Assembly: GCA_016711325.1 (NCBI GenBank) | Contig: JADJTH010000008.1 | Coordinates: 496,001 to 560,000, forward strand | Reading direction: 5' to 3' | Origin: Nigerium sp. | GTDB lineage: Bacteria; Actinomycetota; Actinomycetes; Propionibacteriales; Propionibacteriaceae | Length of the DNA: 64,000 nucleotides | Part shown: in pieces, positions 30,767 through 42,482 of the stretch | Numbering within the stretch: position 1 is the stretch's first letter | Layout: every line of letters begins with the position of its first letter | Position numbers and translations under genes: made by a program | Notes under the pieces: generated by a model | Database searches by the model: none | The model's input: only the letters and a program-made list of their open reading frames with translations | What the model was told of the DNA's origin: nothing

Positions 30767-31461
30767 TCCTCGTTCTCGACGCCCGCCACGCGGCCGCGGT
30801 GAACGCGGGGGGCCAGATAGGCGGCGAGTTCGCCCTCGTACTCCGGATTGACCACGAACATCAGTTCGTCGCCACCTTCGAGCGCGCCGTCGGGCTGAGG
30901 GGGCGTCGCGAGTCCGTCGCGGATGACGGCGACGAGGATGGCGTCGCCGGGGAGTTCGATCTCGGCGAGGCGATGGCCGACGCGCGGGCTGTCCAAGGGC
31001 AGTGTCAGCTCGACGAGATTGGCCTTGCCGCCGCGGAACGAGAACAGGCGGACGAGGTCGCCGACCGTCACGGCCTCCTCGACCAGCGCGCACATCAGGC
31101 GGGGCGTGGAGACCGCGACATCGACGCCCCAGATGTCGTCGAACAGCCATTCGTTGCTCGGATGATTGACCCGCGCCACGGTGCGGGGCACGGCGAACTC
31201 GGTCTTGGCGAGCAGGCTGTGCACGAGGTTCACCTTGTCGTCGCCGGTGGCGGCGATGGCGACATCGCAGCGGTCGATGCGGGCCTCCTCCAGCGAATCG
31301 ACCTCGCATGCGTCCGCGAGCAGCCATTCGGCGCCCGGCACGGTGTCGGGCTTGATCGCGTTCGGATCGCGGTCGATGAGCAGGACCCGGTGGTCGTTGG
31401 CGAGGAGTTCGCGGGCGATGGAACGGCCGACGTTGCCGGCTCCGGCGATGGCGACGCGCAT
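30763..31461 (-). CDS. ceoC: Potassium uptake regulator, TrkA-type RCK protein (CeoC-like)
   Basis: A 232-aa protein with an RCK-N Rossmann domain (VAIAGAGNVGRSIAREL, LLIDRDPNA, AATGDDKVNLVHSLLAK) and a C-terminal TrkA-C domain (LVELTLPLDSPRVGHRL). RCK subunits gate cation channels or transporters in response to nucleotides. Its sequence closely follows M. tuberculosis CeoC (Rv2692). It begins 11 bases after ceoB and the two form an operon. No Trk membrane subunit is in the window; the nearby KimA-like permease is a plausible partner, by inference. Confidence 0.88.
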   Translation of the reverse strand: MRVAIAGAGNVGRSIARELLANDHRVLLIDRDPNAIKPDTVPGAEWLLADACEVDSLEEARIDRCDVAIAATGDDKVNLVHSLLAKTEFAVPRTVARVNHPSNEWLFDDIWGVDVAVSTPRLMCALVEEAVTVGDLVRLFSFRGGKANLVELTLPLDSPRVGHRLAEIELPGDAILVAVIRDGLATPPQPDGALEGGDELMFVVNPEYEGELAAYLAPRVHRGRVAGVENED

Positions 31462-31472
31462 GGCATGACCTC

Positions 31473-32135
31473 TCAGTGGGGCAGGGGCGGCTCGGCGAGC
31501 AGCCCCTCGATCCGCGGGACGTCCTCGTTGGCCGCGGCCACGTAGAGGATGTCGCCGTCTTGGAGCATGGTGGCGTCGGCGGGCACCATGCCCTGCCCGA
31601 AGCGGGTGAGGAAGGGGACGCGCGCGCGGATCTCTGCCTCGATGGCGGTGATCCTGCGCCCCACCCAGCCCTCGTGCGCGCTGAGCTGGATCAGCCGCAC
31701 CATGCCGGACGGGTCGCGCCACTGCGGTTCCGAGCCCTCGGGCAGCAGCCGCCGCAGCACCTGGTCGGACGCCCACCGCACTGTCGCCACTGTGGGGATT
31801 CCGAGCCGCTCGTACACCTCGGCCCGCCCCTGGTCGTAGATGCGGGTGACCACGTTGTTGATGCCGTAGGTCTCGCGCACGACCCGTGCGGCGAGGATAT
31901 TGGAGTTGTCGCCGGACGACACGGCGGCGAATCCGTTGGCCTGCTCGATGCCTGCCGCGACCAGCATGCGCCGGTCGAATCCGACCCCCTTGACGGTTCG
32001 GCCACGGAATTCCGGGCCCAGCCGACGGAAGGCATCGGCGTCCTGATCGATCACGGACACCGTGTGCCCTCGGCGCTCCAGCGCGCGCGCGAGTGAGGCG
32101 CCCACCCGGCCGCACCCCATGATGACAATGTGCAC
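31473..32135 (-). CDS. ceoB: Potassium uptake regulator, TrkA-type RCK protein (CeoB-like)
   Basis: A 220-aa RCK protein: IMGCGRVGASLARALERRGH binds the nucleotide, then VSSGDNSNILAARVVRETYG, and a TrkA-C domain with HEGWVGRRITAIEAE. It parallels M. tuberculosis CeoB (Rv2691). I start it at GTG 32135 (MHIVIMGCG) because TAGACT lies 8 bases upstream; a longer frame to 32243 would run into the divergent permease gene. Its -10 overlaps that of the permease in a small palindrome, so the two are probably regulated together or in competition. Confidence 0.88.
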   Translation of the reverse strand: MHIVIMGCGRVGASLARALERRGHTVSVIDQDADAFRRLGPEFRGRTVKGVGFDRRMLVAAGIEQANGFAAVSSGDNSNILAARVVRETYGINNVVTRIYDQGRAEVYERLGIPTVATVRWASDQVLRRLLPEGSEPQWRDPSGMVRLIQLSAHEGWVGRRITAIEAEIRARVPFLTRFGQGMVPADATMLQDGDILYVAAANEDVPRIEGLLAEPPLPH

Positions 32136-32154
32136 AGCGCTAGAGTCTAGACCC
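32136..32154. promoter_or_regulatory. Shared palindromic -10 for divergent leaderless ceoB and the KimA-like gene
   Basis: The start codons (GTG at 32135 minus, GTG at 32155 plus) are only 19 bases apart. CTAGAGTCTAG (32140-32150) supplies TAGAGT for the plus strand (32141-32146) and TAGACT for the minus strand (32149-32144), each 8 bases from its start codon. The two hexamers overlap by three bases. Confidence 0.65.
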
Positions 32155-34185
32155 GTGAACCTCGCGGAAGCCGCAAAGCGGCTCCTGGTCGGGCGCAAGC
32201 TCGCCAGCACGCAGCTGGGTGAGACCCTGCTGCCCAAGCGCATCGCGCTGCCGGTCTTTGCCTCGGACGCCCTGTCGTCGGTGGCCTACGCCCCCGACGA
32301 GATCCTGCTCACGCTCAGCCTGGCTGGCCTCGCCGGCTTCGCGTTCTCATGGCCGGTCGCGCTCGCGGTCATCGTCGTCATGTTCGTGGTCGTCCTGTCC
32401 TATCGCCAAACGGTGCACGCCTACCCGTCCGGCGGCGGCGACTACGAGGTGGCCACCGTCAATCTCGGGCGCAACGCCGGACTGACCGTGGCGTCCGCGC
32501 TGTTGGTCGACTACGTGCTCACCGTGGCCGTGTCGGTGAGCTCGGGCGTCCAGAACGCGCGCGCGCTGTTCCCCTTCATCGCCGGCCACGAGGGCTGGGT
32601 GGCGGCCGCACTGATCCTGGTGCTCATGGGCATCAACCTCCGCGGCGCCCGTGAGTCGGGGAGGGTGTTCGCGATCCCGACCTACGGCTTCATGATCGCC
32701 GTCATCGCGATGATCGTGACCGGCCTGGTGCGCATCCTGGTGATGGGGGAGCGGCTCACCGCCCCGACCGCCGGCTATGAGGTCATCGGTGTCCCGTTCT
32801 ACGAGCAACTCGCGGGCTTCGCACTGGTCGCTTTGCTGGCCCGCGCGTTCTCGTCCGGTTCGGCGGCGCTCACCGGTGTCGAGGCGATCAGCAACGGCGT
32901 ACCCGCCTTCCGGGAGCCGAAGAGCCGCAACGCCGCGACCACGCTCGCCCTGCTCGGTGCGGTGGCGATCTTCATGCTGGCCGGAATCATCGCCCTCGCC
33001 AACCTCACCGGCGCCAAGATGATCGACGAGCGGGCGGGCGTGACGTTCGCGCTCCACGGCGTGCCGATCGCCGAGCCTCACGAGACGGTCATCGCCCAGC
33101 TCGCGGTGACGGTGTTCGACGGATTCCCGGCCGGATTCGTGCTGGTGATCATCATGACCATGGTCATCTTGTTCCTGGCGGCCAACACGGCCTTCAACGG
33201 GTTCCCGGTGCTGGCCTCCATCCTGGCGCGCGACGGCTACCTGCCGCGTGCGCTCTACACGCGCGGGGACCGGCTGGCCTACAGCAACGGCATCATCGTC
33301 CTGGCGCTCGCCGCCGCGGGCCTCGTGGTCGCCTTCAACGCCAGTGTCACGGCGCTCATCCAGCTGTACGTGGTCGGCGTCTTCGTCTCGTTCACCGTCA
33401 GCCAGATCGGCATGCTGCGCCACTGGACCCGTCAGCTCGCGAGCGAGAAGGACGCCTCGATCCGCGCCCGGATGCGGCGCGCACGGACCATCAACGCGGT
33501 GGGCCTCACGTTCACGGCGACCGTTCTCGTGATCGTGCTCGCGAGCAAGCTGCTCTACGGCGCGTACCTGGCGGTGCTCGCGATGGCCGTGCTCTTCGCG
33601 ATGATGCACTCCATCGCCGGCCACTACGACAAGGTCGCGCGCGAGACGGCGATCGTTCCCGAGGAGACGTCGCTGCTGCCCAGCCGGACGCGCGCGGTGA
33701 TTCTGGTACTCGAGGTCAACAAGCCGGCGATGCGGGCGGTGAACTTCGCCCGTGCCAGTAGGGCCACCTCGATCGAGGCCGTCACGGTGGCGGCGGACGA
33801 CGAGGCCACCGCCGCGATCGTCGGTCAATGGGCCACCCTGCAGCCCGCGGTGCCCTTACGGGTGATCGCCTCGCCGTACCGGGAGCTGACCACGCCGTTC
33901 GTGAAGTACGTCAAGGGCCTTCTCTCGGGCAATCCGCGTGATGCCGTGATGGTCTACATCCCCGAACTCGTGGTGGGTCACTGGTGGGAGCGTCCGCTGC
34001 ACAACCAGACGGCGCTGTTCATCAAGGCGCGCCTCGCCTTCCTGCCAGGAGTCATCACCACGGCCGTACCGTTCCAGCTCGCCTCGTCGCAGCACGCGCT
34101 CGAGAGGGCGGTTCGCACGGACAGCGCGGCGTGGCGGCGTCCGGGCACGGGCACCGTCCACTCGGGTGAGCACCTCAATGAATGA
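32155..34185 (+). CDS. APC-superfamily permease, KimA/YdaO-like (probable potassium importer)
   Basis: A 676-aa protein with about 12 membrane helices (residues ~25-490), then a cytoplasmic USP-like C-terminal region (AVILVLEVNKPAMRAVNFAR). Family marks: LPVFASDALSSVAYAPDEILL, SYRQTVHAYPSGGGDYEVA, SSGVQNARALFP, AFSSGSAALTGVEAISNGVP. KimA of B. subtilis is a high-affinity K+/H+ symporter with the same layout. The adjacent RCK genes support potassium as substrate, though amino acid transport is not excluded. Leaderless GTG at 32155. It overlaps the TrmA-type gene. Confidence 0.85.
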   Translation: MNLAEAAKRLLVGRKLASTQLGETLLPKRIALPVFASDALSSVAYAPDEILLTLSLAGLAGFAFSWPVALAVIVVMFVVVLSYRQTVHAYPSGGGDYEVATVNLGRNAGLTVASALLVDYVLTVAVSVSSGVQNARALFPFIAGHEGWVAAALILVLMGINLRGARESGRVFAIPTYGFMIAVIAMIVTGLVRILVMGERLTAPTAGYEVIGVPFYEQLAGFALVALLARAFSSGSAALTGVEAISNGVPAFREPKSRNAATTLALLGAVAIFMLAGIIALANLTGAKMIDERAGVTFALHGVPIAEPHETVIAQLAVTVFDGFPAGFVLVIIMTMVILFLAANTAFNGFPVLASILARDGYLPRALYTRGDRLAYSNGIIVLALAAAGLVVAFNASVTALIQLYVVGVFVSFTVSQIGMLRHWTRQLASEKDASIRARMRRARTINAVGLTFTATVLVIVLASKLLYGAYLAVLAMAVLFAMMHSIAGHYDKVARETAIVPEETSLLPSRTRAVILVLEVNKPAMRAVNFARASRATSIEAVTVAADDEATAAIVGQWATLQPAVPLRVIASPYRELTTPFVKYVKGLLSGNPRDAVMVYIPELVVGHWWERPLHNQTALFIKARLAFLPGVITTAVPFQLASSQHALERAVRTDSAAWRRPGTGTVHSGEHLNE

Positions 34186-35323
34186 ACCGAGCGTCGACTG
34201 GGCGGTGGGTGAGGTGCTGCGCGGCGTCCGGATCGGACCGGTCGCCGCGGGCGGACACTGGGTGGGCCGTCACGAGGGCAGGGTGGTGTTCGTCCGGCAC
34301 GCTCTCGAGGGGGAACTCGCCGACGTGAGGCTGACCGGTGTTGCCGCACGCCATGCGTTCGCCGACGCCCAGACGATCGCCGATCACAGCCCTCACCGGG
34401 TCACGCCCCCCTGCCCGGTGGCCGCCGTGTGTGGCGGATGCGACACCCAGCACGTGGAGGCCGGGTACCAGCGCGAGGTCAAACGCCAGGTCGTCGCCGA
34501 ACAGATGCGCGGCATCGCCGGCCTGGAATGGCGGGGCACGGTGGAGCAGGTGTTGCCTGCGCCGCTGGGGTGGCGCCGGCGTATGCGGTACCGGCGTGCG
34601 GGCGCAACCTGGGGACTGCGGGCGAAAGCCTCGCACGAGGTGGTCGCGCTGCCGCGCGAAGGATGCCTGATCGCCACGCCGGGCCTCGCCCGCCCCGACG
34701 CGGTCGTGCTGGGGGAGACGCTGCTCGGCGCGGACACTGCGGACGGCGTGGTCTGGGCGGAACCCGGGTCGGACGCGGTAGTGCGCGAGCGTGCGCTCGG
34801 ACGCGAGTGGCGGGTGCGCTCCGACGGCTTCTGGCAGGTGCACCCGCAGGCTCCGGAGGTACTGGCCGCGGCCGTGATGGACGGACTCGCACCGGCGTCA
34901 GGCGAGCGTGCGCTCGACCTGTACTGCGGAGTGGGCCTGTTCGCGGGCGCCCTGGTGGACGCCGGAGTCCGTGTCACGGGCGTCGAGGGCGGACGGGATG
35001 CCGTCGCGTTGGCGCGCCTCAACGTTCCTCAGGCGCGGTTCCATGCCGGCTCGGTCGACCGGGTGCTGCGGCGCCTGCGCGGGGGCGTCGATCTGGTCGT
35101 GCTCGATCCGCCGCGGGCGGGCGCGGGTCGTGCCGTGATGGCGGAGATCCTGCGCCGCGGGCCGCGCGCCGTCGCGTACGTCTCGTGCGATCCCGCGACG
35201 CTGGCACGCGATCTCGCGACGGCGTCCGCGCAGGGGTATCGCGTCGGTTCGCTGCGCGCCTTCGACCTGTTCCCGATGACGGCGCACGTCGAATGCGTGG
35301 CCATCCTGCACCCGGACGCCTAG
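34178..35323 (+). CDS. TrmA/RumA-type class I RNA (uracil-5)-methyltransferase
   Basis: A 381-aa protein with an N-terminal TRAM-like region, a [4Fe-4S] cluster motif (Cys79, Cys85, Cys88, probably with Cys163), a SAM site (ALDLYCGVGLF), VVLDPPRAGAG and the nucleophile Cys in YVSCDPATLARDL. The family methylates U54 of tRNA or uridines in 23S rRNA; which one cannot be read here. It is equivalent to Rv2689c by family and position. ATG 34178 has GGTGAG 7 bases upstream; GTG 34166 is in frame but lacks an SD. It overlaps the permease end by 8 bases. Confidence 0.87.
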   Translation: MNEPSVDWAVGEVLRGVRIGPVAAGGHWVGRHEGRVVFVRHALEGELADVRLTGVAARHAFADAQTIADHSPHRVTPPCPVAAVCGGCDTQHVEAGYQREVKRQVVAEQMRGIAGLEWRGTVEQVLPAPLGWRRRMRYRRAGATWGLRAKASHEVVALPREGCLIATPGLARPDAVVLGETLLGADTADGVVWAEPGSDAVVRERALGREWRVRSDGFWQVHPQAPEVLAAAVMDGLAPASGERALDLYCGVGLFAGALVDAGVRVTGVEGGRDAVALARLNVPQARFHAGSVDRVLRRLRGGVDLVVLDPPRAGAGRAVMAEILRRGPRAVAYVSCDPATLARDLATASAQGYRVGSLRAFDLFPMTAHVECVAILHPDA

Positions 35324-35436
35324 GCGGAATTACGCAAGGAATGCGCTCCTAATTATCGGCATCTGAGGTTCGTCTGCGCTTGTCGCCCCCGCGTAGGATT
35401 CTGCTCGAGTCAGCGTGCAATTCCCGCGGAATCGGG

Positions 35437-35457
35437 TAGTATCTCGATGTCGAGATA
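35437..35457 (+). promoter_or_regulatory. acnA promoter -10 overlapped by an 18-bp palindrome (operator candidate)
   Basis: TAGTAT (35437-35442) is a good -10 for the acnA leader. It runs into TATCTCGATGTCGAGATA (35440-35457), two perfect 8-bp arms around TG. The predicted transcription start falls inside the palindrome, the layout of a repressor site. The regulator is not identified. Confidence 0.6.
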
Positions 35458-35496
35458 AGACTTTTGCTGGACACTGTCGAAGAGGAGAAGCAGCGC

Positions 35497-38168
<2,672 letters not shown>

Positions 38169-38172
<4 letters not shown>

Positions 38173-38618
38173 GGCCGTCCGAGCCGCCCCTGGGTGGGGC
38201 ACGCGTCGCGTGGTCCTACCTGGGGGTGGTCATCGGTCTCATCATTGCCGCGGTGGCGTCGGTCGCCCTGATTCCCGTGGGCAACGCCACGCTGTGCGTC
38301 GAGGATGCGGGCGACGTGTGCGAACTCGGGATCGTCGCCGCCGTCTCGCTGCTCACGCCACCCCTCGGCTTCGCCGTCGGCGCCGTGTGGCTGCGGTTGG
38401 GGTGGGAGTGGCTCGCGATCCTGACGGCCCTGGTCCTTGCCCTGCCGCTGTGGGGTGAGGCGGTGGTTGTCGGGGCAGCGGCCACCGCGCTTCTGGGCCC
38501 CGCGCTCGCCGCGTTGGCCACGTTCACCGGCGCACGGCGCTCGGCCTGGCGCCCCTGGGCGATCGGTCTGGCGTCGCTGGGCCTCGTCACACTGAGTGCC
38601 GGGTGGGTGCTGCTATGA
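38169..38618 (+). CDS. Small integral membrane protein of unknown function
   Basis: A 149-aa protein with about four membrane segments (LGVVIGLIIAAVASVALIPV, LGIVAAVSLLTPPLGFAVGA, WLAILTALVLALPLW, and a final Ala/Leu-rich stretch). One loop holds two Cys (LCVEDAGDVCEL) that could form a disulfide if outside. I do not recognise a family. The ATG overlaps the acnA stop (ATGA), so it is translated from the acnA mRNA. The coding frame is supported by the overlap and the membrane pattern. Confidence 0.65.
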
Positions 38619-38673
38619 CGCCACACCGGACGCCGTCCTCACCCGATGCCGTGCCTGGAGACCGCGATATGCC

Positions 38674-38686
38674 TACACTCGGACGC
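38674..38686 (+). promoter_or_regulatory. Leaderless promoter of dxs
   Basis: TACACT (38674-38679), 7 bases, ATG at 38687. Confidence 0.62.
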
Positions 38687-40597
38687 ATGCCATTTCTGGA
38701 TTCGGTGCGCAGCCCCAGCGATCTTCGGGGGCTGAGTGCCGTCCAGCTGGCCGAATTGGCCGACGAGATCCGCTCTTTTCTCATTCGGCACGTGAGCCGG
38801 ACCGGCGGGCACCTCGGCCCGAATCTCGGGGTTGTCGAACTCACCCTCGCGCTGCACCGCGTCTTCGATTCCCCGCACGACCCGATCGTGTTCGACACGG
38901 GGCATCAGAGCTACGTGCACAAGATCCTCACCGGCCGCCAGGGCGCCTTCCCGACCCTGCGGCAGAAGGACGGCCTGTCCGGCTATCCCGCCCGCGACGA
39001 GAGCCCCCACGACTGGGTCGAGAACTCGCACGCGACCACGTCGCTGTCGTGGGCGGAGGGCATGGCGAAGGCCTACCGGCTGCGCGGCGAGGACCGGACG
39101 GTCGTGGCCGTGATCGGCGACGGCGCCCTGACCGGTGGTATGGCGTGGGAGGCCCTCAACAACATCGCGGTCGGCGACGACCTCAAGCTCGTGATCGTCG
39201 TGAACGACAACGGTCGGTCCTACACCCCCACGGTCGGCGGGATCGCGACGCACCTGTCGGCGTTGCGCACCGACCGCCGCTACGAGCGCACGCTCGCCAC
39301 CATCAAGCAGCGCGTCCGGTCGGCCCCGCTGATCGGCGGCCCGCTCTACGACGTCATGCACGGCTTCAAGACCGGAGTGAAGGACATCCTCGCCCCGCAA
39401 GGCATGTTCTCCGACCTGGGCCTGAAGTACGTCGGCCCGATCGACGGCCACGATCTCGGTATGCTCGAGAGGGCGCTGGAGTCGGCCAAGAACTTCGGTG
39501 GACCGGTGATCGTGCATGCGATGACCGTCAAGGGCAAGGGCTTCCGGGCCGCAGAAGAGGACGAGGCCGACCGCTTCCATGCCATCGGGCTCATCGACGA
39601 ATCGACCGGTGAACCGCTGACGTTGAACCCCAAGCGCACCTGGACGGACGCCGTCCGCGAGCAGGTCGTGGCGGTGGCCACCGAACACGACGACGTGGTC
39701 GGCATCACCGCCGCCATGCTCCACCCCACCGGCATGGACGGTTTCGCGCAGGCTTTCCCCGACCGGGTCTTCGATGTCGGCATCGCCGAGCAGCACGCGG
39801 TCACCTCGGCCGCGGGCCTGGCTGCGGGCGGCCTGCATCCGGTGGTCGCGCTGTACGCGACCTTCCTCAACCGCGCCTTCGATCAGGTGCTCATGGACGT
39901 CGCCCTGCACGGGCAGGGGGTCACCTTCCTGCTCGACCGCGCCGGCATCACCGGTCCCGACGGTCCGAGCCATCACGGCATGTGGGACACCTCGCTGATG
40001 GCGATGGTGCCCGGCCTTCACCTCGCGGCGCCGCGTGACGAGCGACGGCTGGGCGAGGCCCTCGACCAGGCGGTGACCATCGCGGACGCCCCGAGTGTGA
40101 TCCGGTATTCCAAGGATCCCGTGCCGGCCGAGTTGGCGGCGCTGCGTTGTCAGGGCGGTGTCGACGTGTTGGTGGAGCACGCTCACGCGCGCGTCCTCTT
40201 GGTGGCGCACGGGGTCATGGCCCACACCGCCGTCGAGGCGGCGCGACGGATCGGCGCCCAGGGCATCACCTGTTCGGTCGTGGACCCGGTGTGGGCGCTC
40301 CCGGTGAATCCCGAGCTGGTCGAGTTGTGCCGCGGGGCCGAACTCGTGGTGACCCTCGAGGACGGCGGCGTCAGCGGCGGGCTCGGTTCGCGGCTCGCGC
40401 TGGCCTGCGCAGAGGCGGGGGTATGGACGCCACTTCGTCACCTCGGCATCCCCCAACGGTTCTGTCGCCAGGCCAGCCGTGCGGAGATCCTCGACGAACT
40501 CGGGCTGACCGTGCAGGGCGTGGCGCGGACGGTCGTGGAGTGGGCGCTCGATCGGTCGAGCGACGCACTGCCCCCCGCTCTCACAGCAGGGGCGTGA
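38687..40597 (+). CDS. dxs: 1-deoxy-D-xylulose-5-phosphate synthase
   Basis: A 636-aa thiamine-diphosphate enzyme that condenses pyruvate and glyceraldehyde-3-phosphate, the first step of MEP isoprenoid synthesis. The TPP motif begins at GDGALTGGMA (~residue 144). TGHQSYVHKILTGR, the catalytic-Glu segment VGIAEQHAVTSAAGLA and DRAGITGPDGPSHHG are all present. Longer in-frame starts exist, but ATG 38687 matches the family N-terminus and follows a leaderless -10. The 3' end overlaps the convergent RNase D gene by 17 bases. Confidence 0.96.
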   Translation: MPFLDSVRSPSDLRGLSAVQLAELADEIRSFLIRHVSRTGGHLGPNLGVVELTLALHRVFDSPHDPIVFDTGHQSYVHKILTGRQGAFPTLRQKDGLSGYPARDESPHDWVENSHATTSLSWAEGMAKAYRLRGEDRTVVAVIGDGALTGGMAWEALNNIAVGDDLKLVIVVNDNGRSYTPTVGGIATHLSALRTDRRYERTLATIKQRVRSAPLIGGPLYDVMHGFKTGVKDILAPQGMFSDLGLKYVGPIDGHDLGMLERALESAKNFGGPVIVHAMTVKGKGFRAAEEDEADRFHAIGLIDESTGEPLTLNPKRTWTDAVREQVVAVATEHDDVVGITAAMLHPTGMDGFAQAFPDRVFDVGIAEQHAVTSAAGLAAGGLHPVVALYATFLNRAFDQVLMDVALHGQGVTFLLDRAGITGPDGPSHHGMWDTSLMAMVPGLHLAAPRDERRLGEALDQAVTIADAPSVIRYSKDPVPAELAALRCQGGVDVLVEHAHARVLLVAHGVMAHTAVEAARRIGAQGITCSVVDPVWALPVNPELVELCRGAELVVTLEDGGVSGGLGSRLALACAEAGVWTPLRHLGIPQRFCRQASRAEILDELGLTVQGVARTVVEWALDRSSDALPPALTAGA

Positions 40598-41840
40598 CCA
40601 CCGGCACGACGAGCTGGCGCTGCCAGGGGCGCACCTCGTCGGCCGCCCAGAACGCATCGATGCTGGACGCGGAGCCGCTCGGGGGAGGCTCCCAGGCGAG
40701 CTTGCGGACGGCGTCCGGGGCGATCAGGTTCTCGACGGGAAGCGCGAGCTGCTCGGCGAGATCCATCGTGGCGGGGCGGATCCGGGACCAGCGCTCCGCC
40801 GCGTCCGGGAAGCGCGTCGGCCAGCTCTTGGGGTTCGGGATCCCTTCGGCGCGCAGCCGCTTGGCGGGCAGTTCACGCGGGGGGAGGGCGAGCGCGCGGC
40901 CGAGCGCGGCAAGCCAGTTGGACTCGTAGCGCGCGGGAATCCGCCAGCGGAATCCCTCGACGGCGCGCAGCGAGTCCCGGGTGGGGGCGAAGCCGGACGC
41001 CTCGGCGGCCGCGGCCAGCCCGCTGATCGCGCGGTCACCCAGTACGCGCCCCGGCGCCTTGTCGAGTTCGCTGGCGAGCCGATCGCGTTCGATCCACAGT
41101 TCGCGCACGACGGCGAGGCCGCGGGCGGTGCGGAGGTCGTGTGTGCCGGAGGTACGTCGCCACGGCTCCGTCCGGACGGGCGCGGGATCGGTCGCGTGGG
41201 CGGCGAGATGGGCGAACTCCTGCGCGGCCCAGGCGTCCTTGTGGGCGGCGCGCAACTGCTCGTCGACCCAGTCCCGCAGCGGGATCAACAGCTCGACGTC
41301 GAGCGCGGCATAGTTCAGCCAACCCTCCGGCAGCGGACGCCGCGACCAGTCGGCGGCCGAATGCTCCTTGGCAAGGCTCTTGCCGAGCGCCACCTCGATC
41401 AGCGAGCCCAGGGCCACGCGCGGCAGGCCGAGAAGGCGTCCGGCCAGTTCTGTGTCGAACAGCCGGCGGGGCACCATGCCGACTTCGGCGAGGCAGGGAA
41501 GGTCCTGGGTGGCGGCGTGCACGATCCACTCGGCGTCGGCGATCGCCTCGGACAGCGGCGAGAGGTCAGCGCGCGATCCGGCGTCCGCGAACGCGATCGG
41601 GTCGACCAGATGGGTACCGGACCCCTCTCGCCTGAGCTGGATGAGATAGGCGCGACCGGTGTAGCGGAAGCCGTGGGCGCGTTCGGTATCGAGGGCGACG
41701 GGTCCGCTGCCCGCGCGCAGCGCTTCGATCGTGTGGGCGAGTTCTCGATCGGTGCGTACCACCGGGGGGACCCCCTCGGCGGGAGCGCGGACGGGCTCGG
41801 GGAGGGGCCGCCCGGCGTCCGTGTCGTGAACCTCGCTCAT
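40581..41840 (-). CDS. Ribonuclease D family 3'-5' exonuclease with HRDC domain
   Basis: A 419-aa protein. The N-terminal DEDD exonuclease has Asp/Glu in VALDTERAHGF, Asp in HAATQDLPCL and Tyr/Asp in LNYAALDVELL. A C-terminal HRDC region starts around RELWIERDRLASELDKAPGRVL. The family trims 3' ends of stable RNA. The equivalent in M. tuberculosis is Rv2681, next to dxs. Start ATG 41840 overlaps the DUF3000 stop (ATGA), so the two are translationally coupled. It converges with and overlaps dxs. Confidence 0.88.
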   Translation of the reverse strand: MSEVHDTDAGRPLPEPVRAPAEGVPPVVRTDRELAHTIEALRAGSGPVALDTERAHGFRYTGRAYLIQLRREGSGTHLVDPIAFADAGSRADLSPLSEAIADAEWIVHAATQDLPCLAEVGMVPRRLFDTELAGRLLGLPRVALGSLIEVALGKSLAKEHSAADWSRRPLPEGWLNYAALDVELLIPLRDWVDEQLRAAHKDAWAAQEFAHLAAHATDPAPVRTEPWRRTSGTHDLRTARGLAVVRELWIERDRLASELDKAPGRVLGDRAISGLAAAAEASGFAPTRDSLRAVEGFRWRIPARYESNWLAALGRALALPPRELPAKRLRAEGIPNPKSWPTRFPDAAERWSRIRPATMDLAEQLALPVENLIAPDAVRKLAWEPPPSGSASSIDAFWAADEVRPWQRQLVVPVVTPLL

Positions 41841-42427
41841 CGGCGGCGATTCGCCGCGCGGTGCAGGGGGAGGGGGATGACTCCCTCGGGCAGCAAGGGC
41901 AAGCCGGCGACCATGCACAGCAGGTCTTGCCACGCTTCGACGTGAGGGATGATGGCGGCGCCGACGTCGATGAGCGGCGTCCACGAGGCGCGGATCTCGA
42001 CCTCGGCGCGGTCGGGATCGCCCTCCATCGAACCGAACGCCTTCGAGGAGACCGCGGTGACGGTGCCGCTCGGGGCGACGTACTCGGCACCGCGCCCTCC
42101 GAGGGCGTCTTCGAGCCACGACCAGCCGACGTCGGCGAGCAGGGGATCGACGACCATGTCGGGGTCGACCGTCGCACGGGCGAAGGTGACGCAGCGGAAG
42201 GTTCCGTCCCAGGCGGGATTGCCGGCCGGGTCGTGCAGCAGGATGAGGCGTCCTTGGCCGATCTCGGCGTCGTCGATCTCGACCTCGGCCGAGATGGCGA
42301 CCGCGAACGGCGCGATCCGCTGCGGGGCCGGGATCTCTTCGACGATCAACTCGGGCCGCCAGAGCATGCCCGTGAGCGAGGACGCGGCCGCCTCGAACAG
42401 CCCTGATTCCGCCTTACCCATTGCCAC
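41837..42427 (-). CDS. DUF3000 family protein
   Basis: A 196-aa actinobacterial protein of unknown function, counterpart of Rv2680 and always next to the RNase D-like gene. Conserved patches: GMLWRPELIVEEIPAPQRIA, LLHDPAGNPAWDGTFRCVTF, GWSWLEDALGGRGA, and VEIRASWTPL. No membrane segment. GTG start at 42427, placed by a leaderless TAGCCT. First gene of a two-gene operon. Confidence 0.83.
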   Translation of the reverse strand: MAMGKAESGLFEAAASSLTGMLWRPELIVEEIPAPQRIAPFAVAISAEVEIDDAEIGQGRLILLHDPAGNPAWDGTFRCVTFARATVDPDMVVDPLLADVGWSWLEDALGGRGAEYVAPSGTVTAVSSKAFGSMEGDPDRAEVEIRASWTPLIDVGAAIIPHVEAWQDLLCMVAGLPLLPEGVIPLPLHRAANRRR

Positions 42428-42439
42428 GCCCTCAGGCTA
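42428..42439 (-). promoter_or_regulatory. Leaderless promoter of the DUF3000-RNase D operon
   Basis: TAGCCT (42439-42434 on the minus strand), 6 bases, GTG at 42427. Confidence 0.62.
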
Positions 42440-42482
42440 GGCGTCACGATGCCGTGAGAGCTTGAGGGCGCGCCGGGCGAGG

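Noticed and set aside
32136..32243. Longer CeoB starting near 32243
   Set aside because: It would extend into the coding region of the divergent permease. The family N-terminus (IVIMGCGRVG) begins right after GTG 32135.
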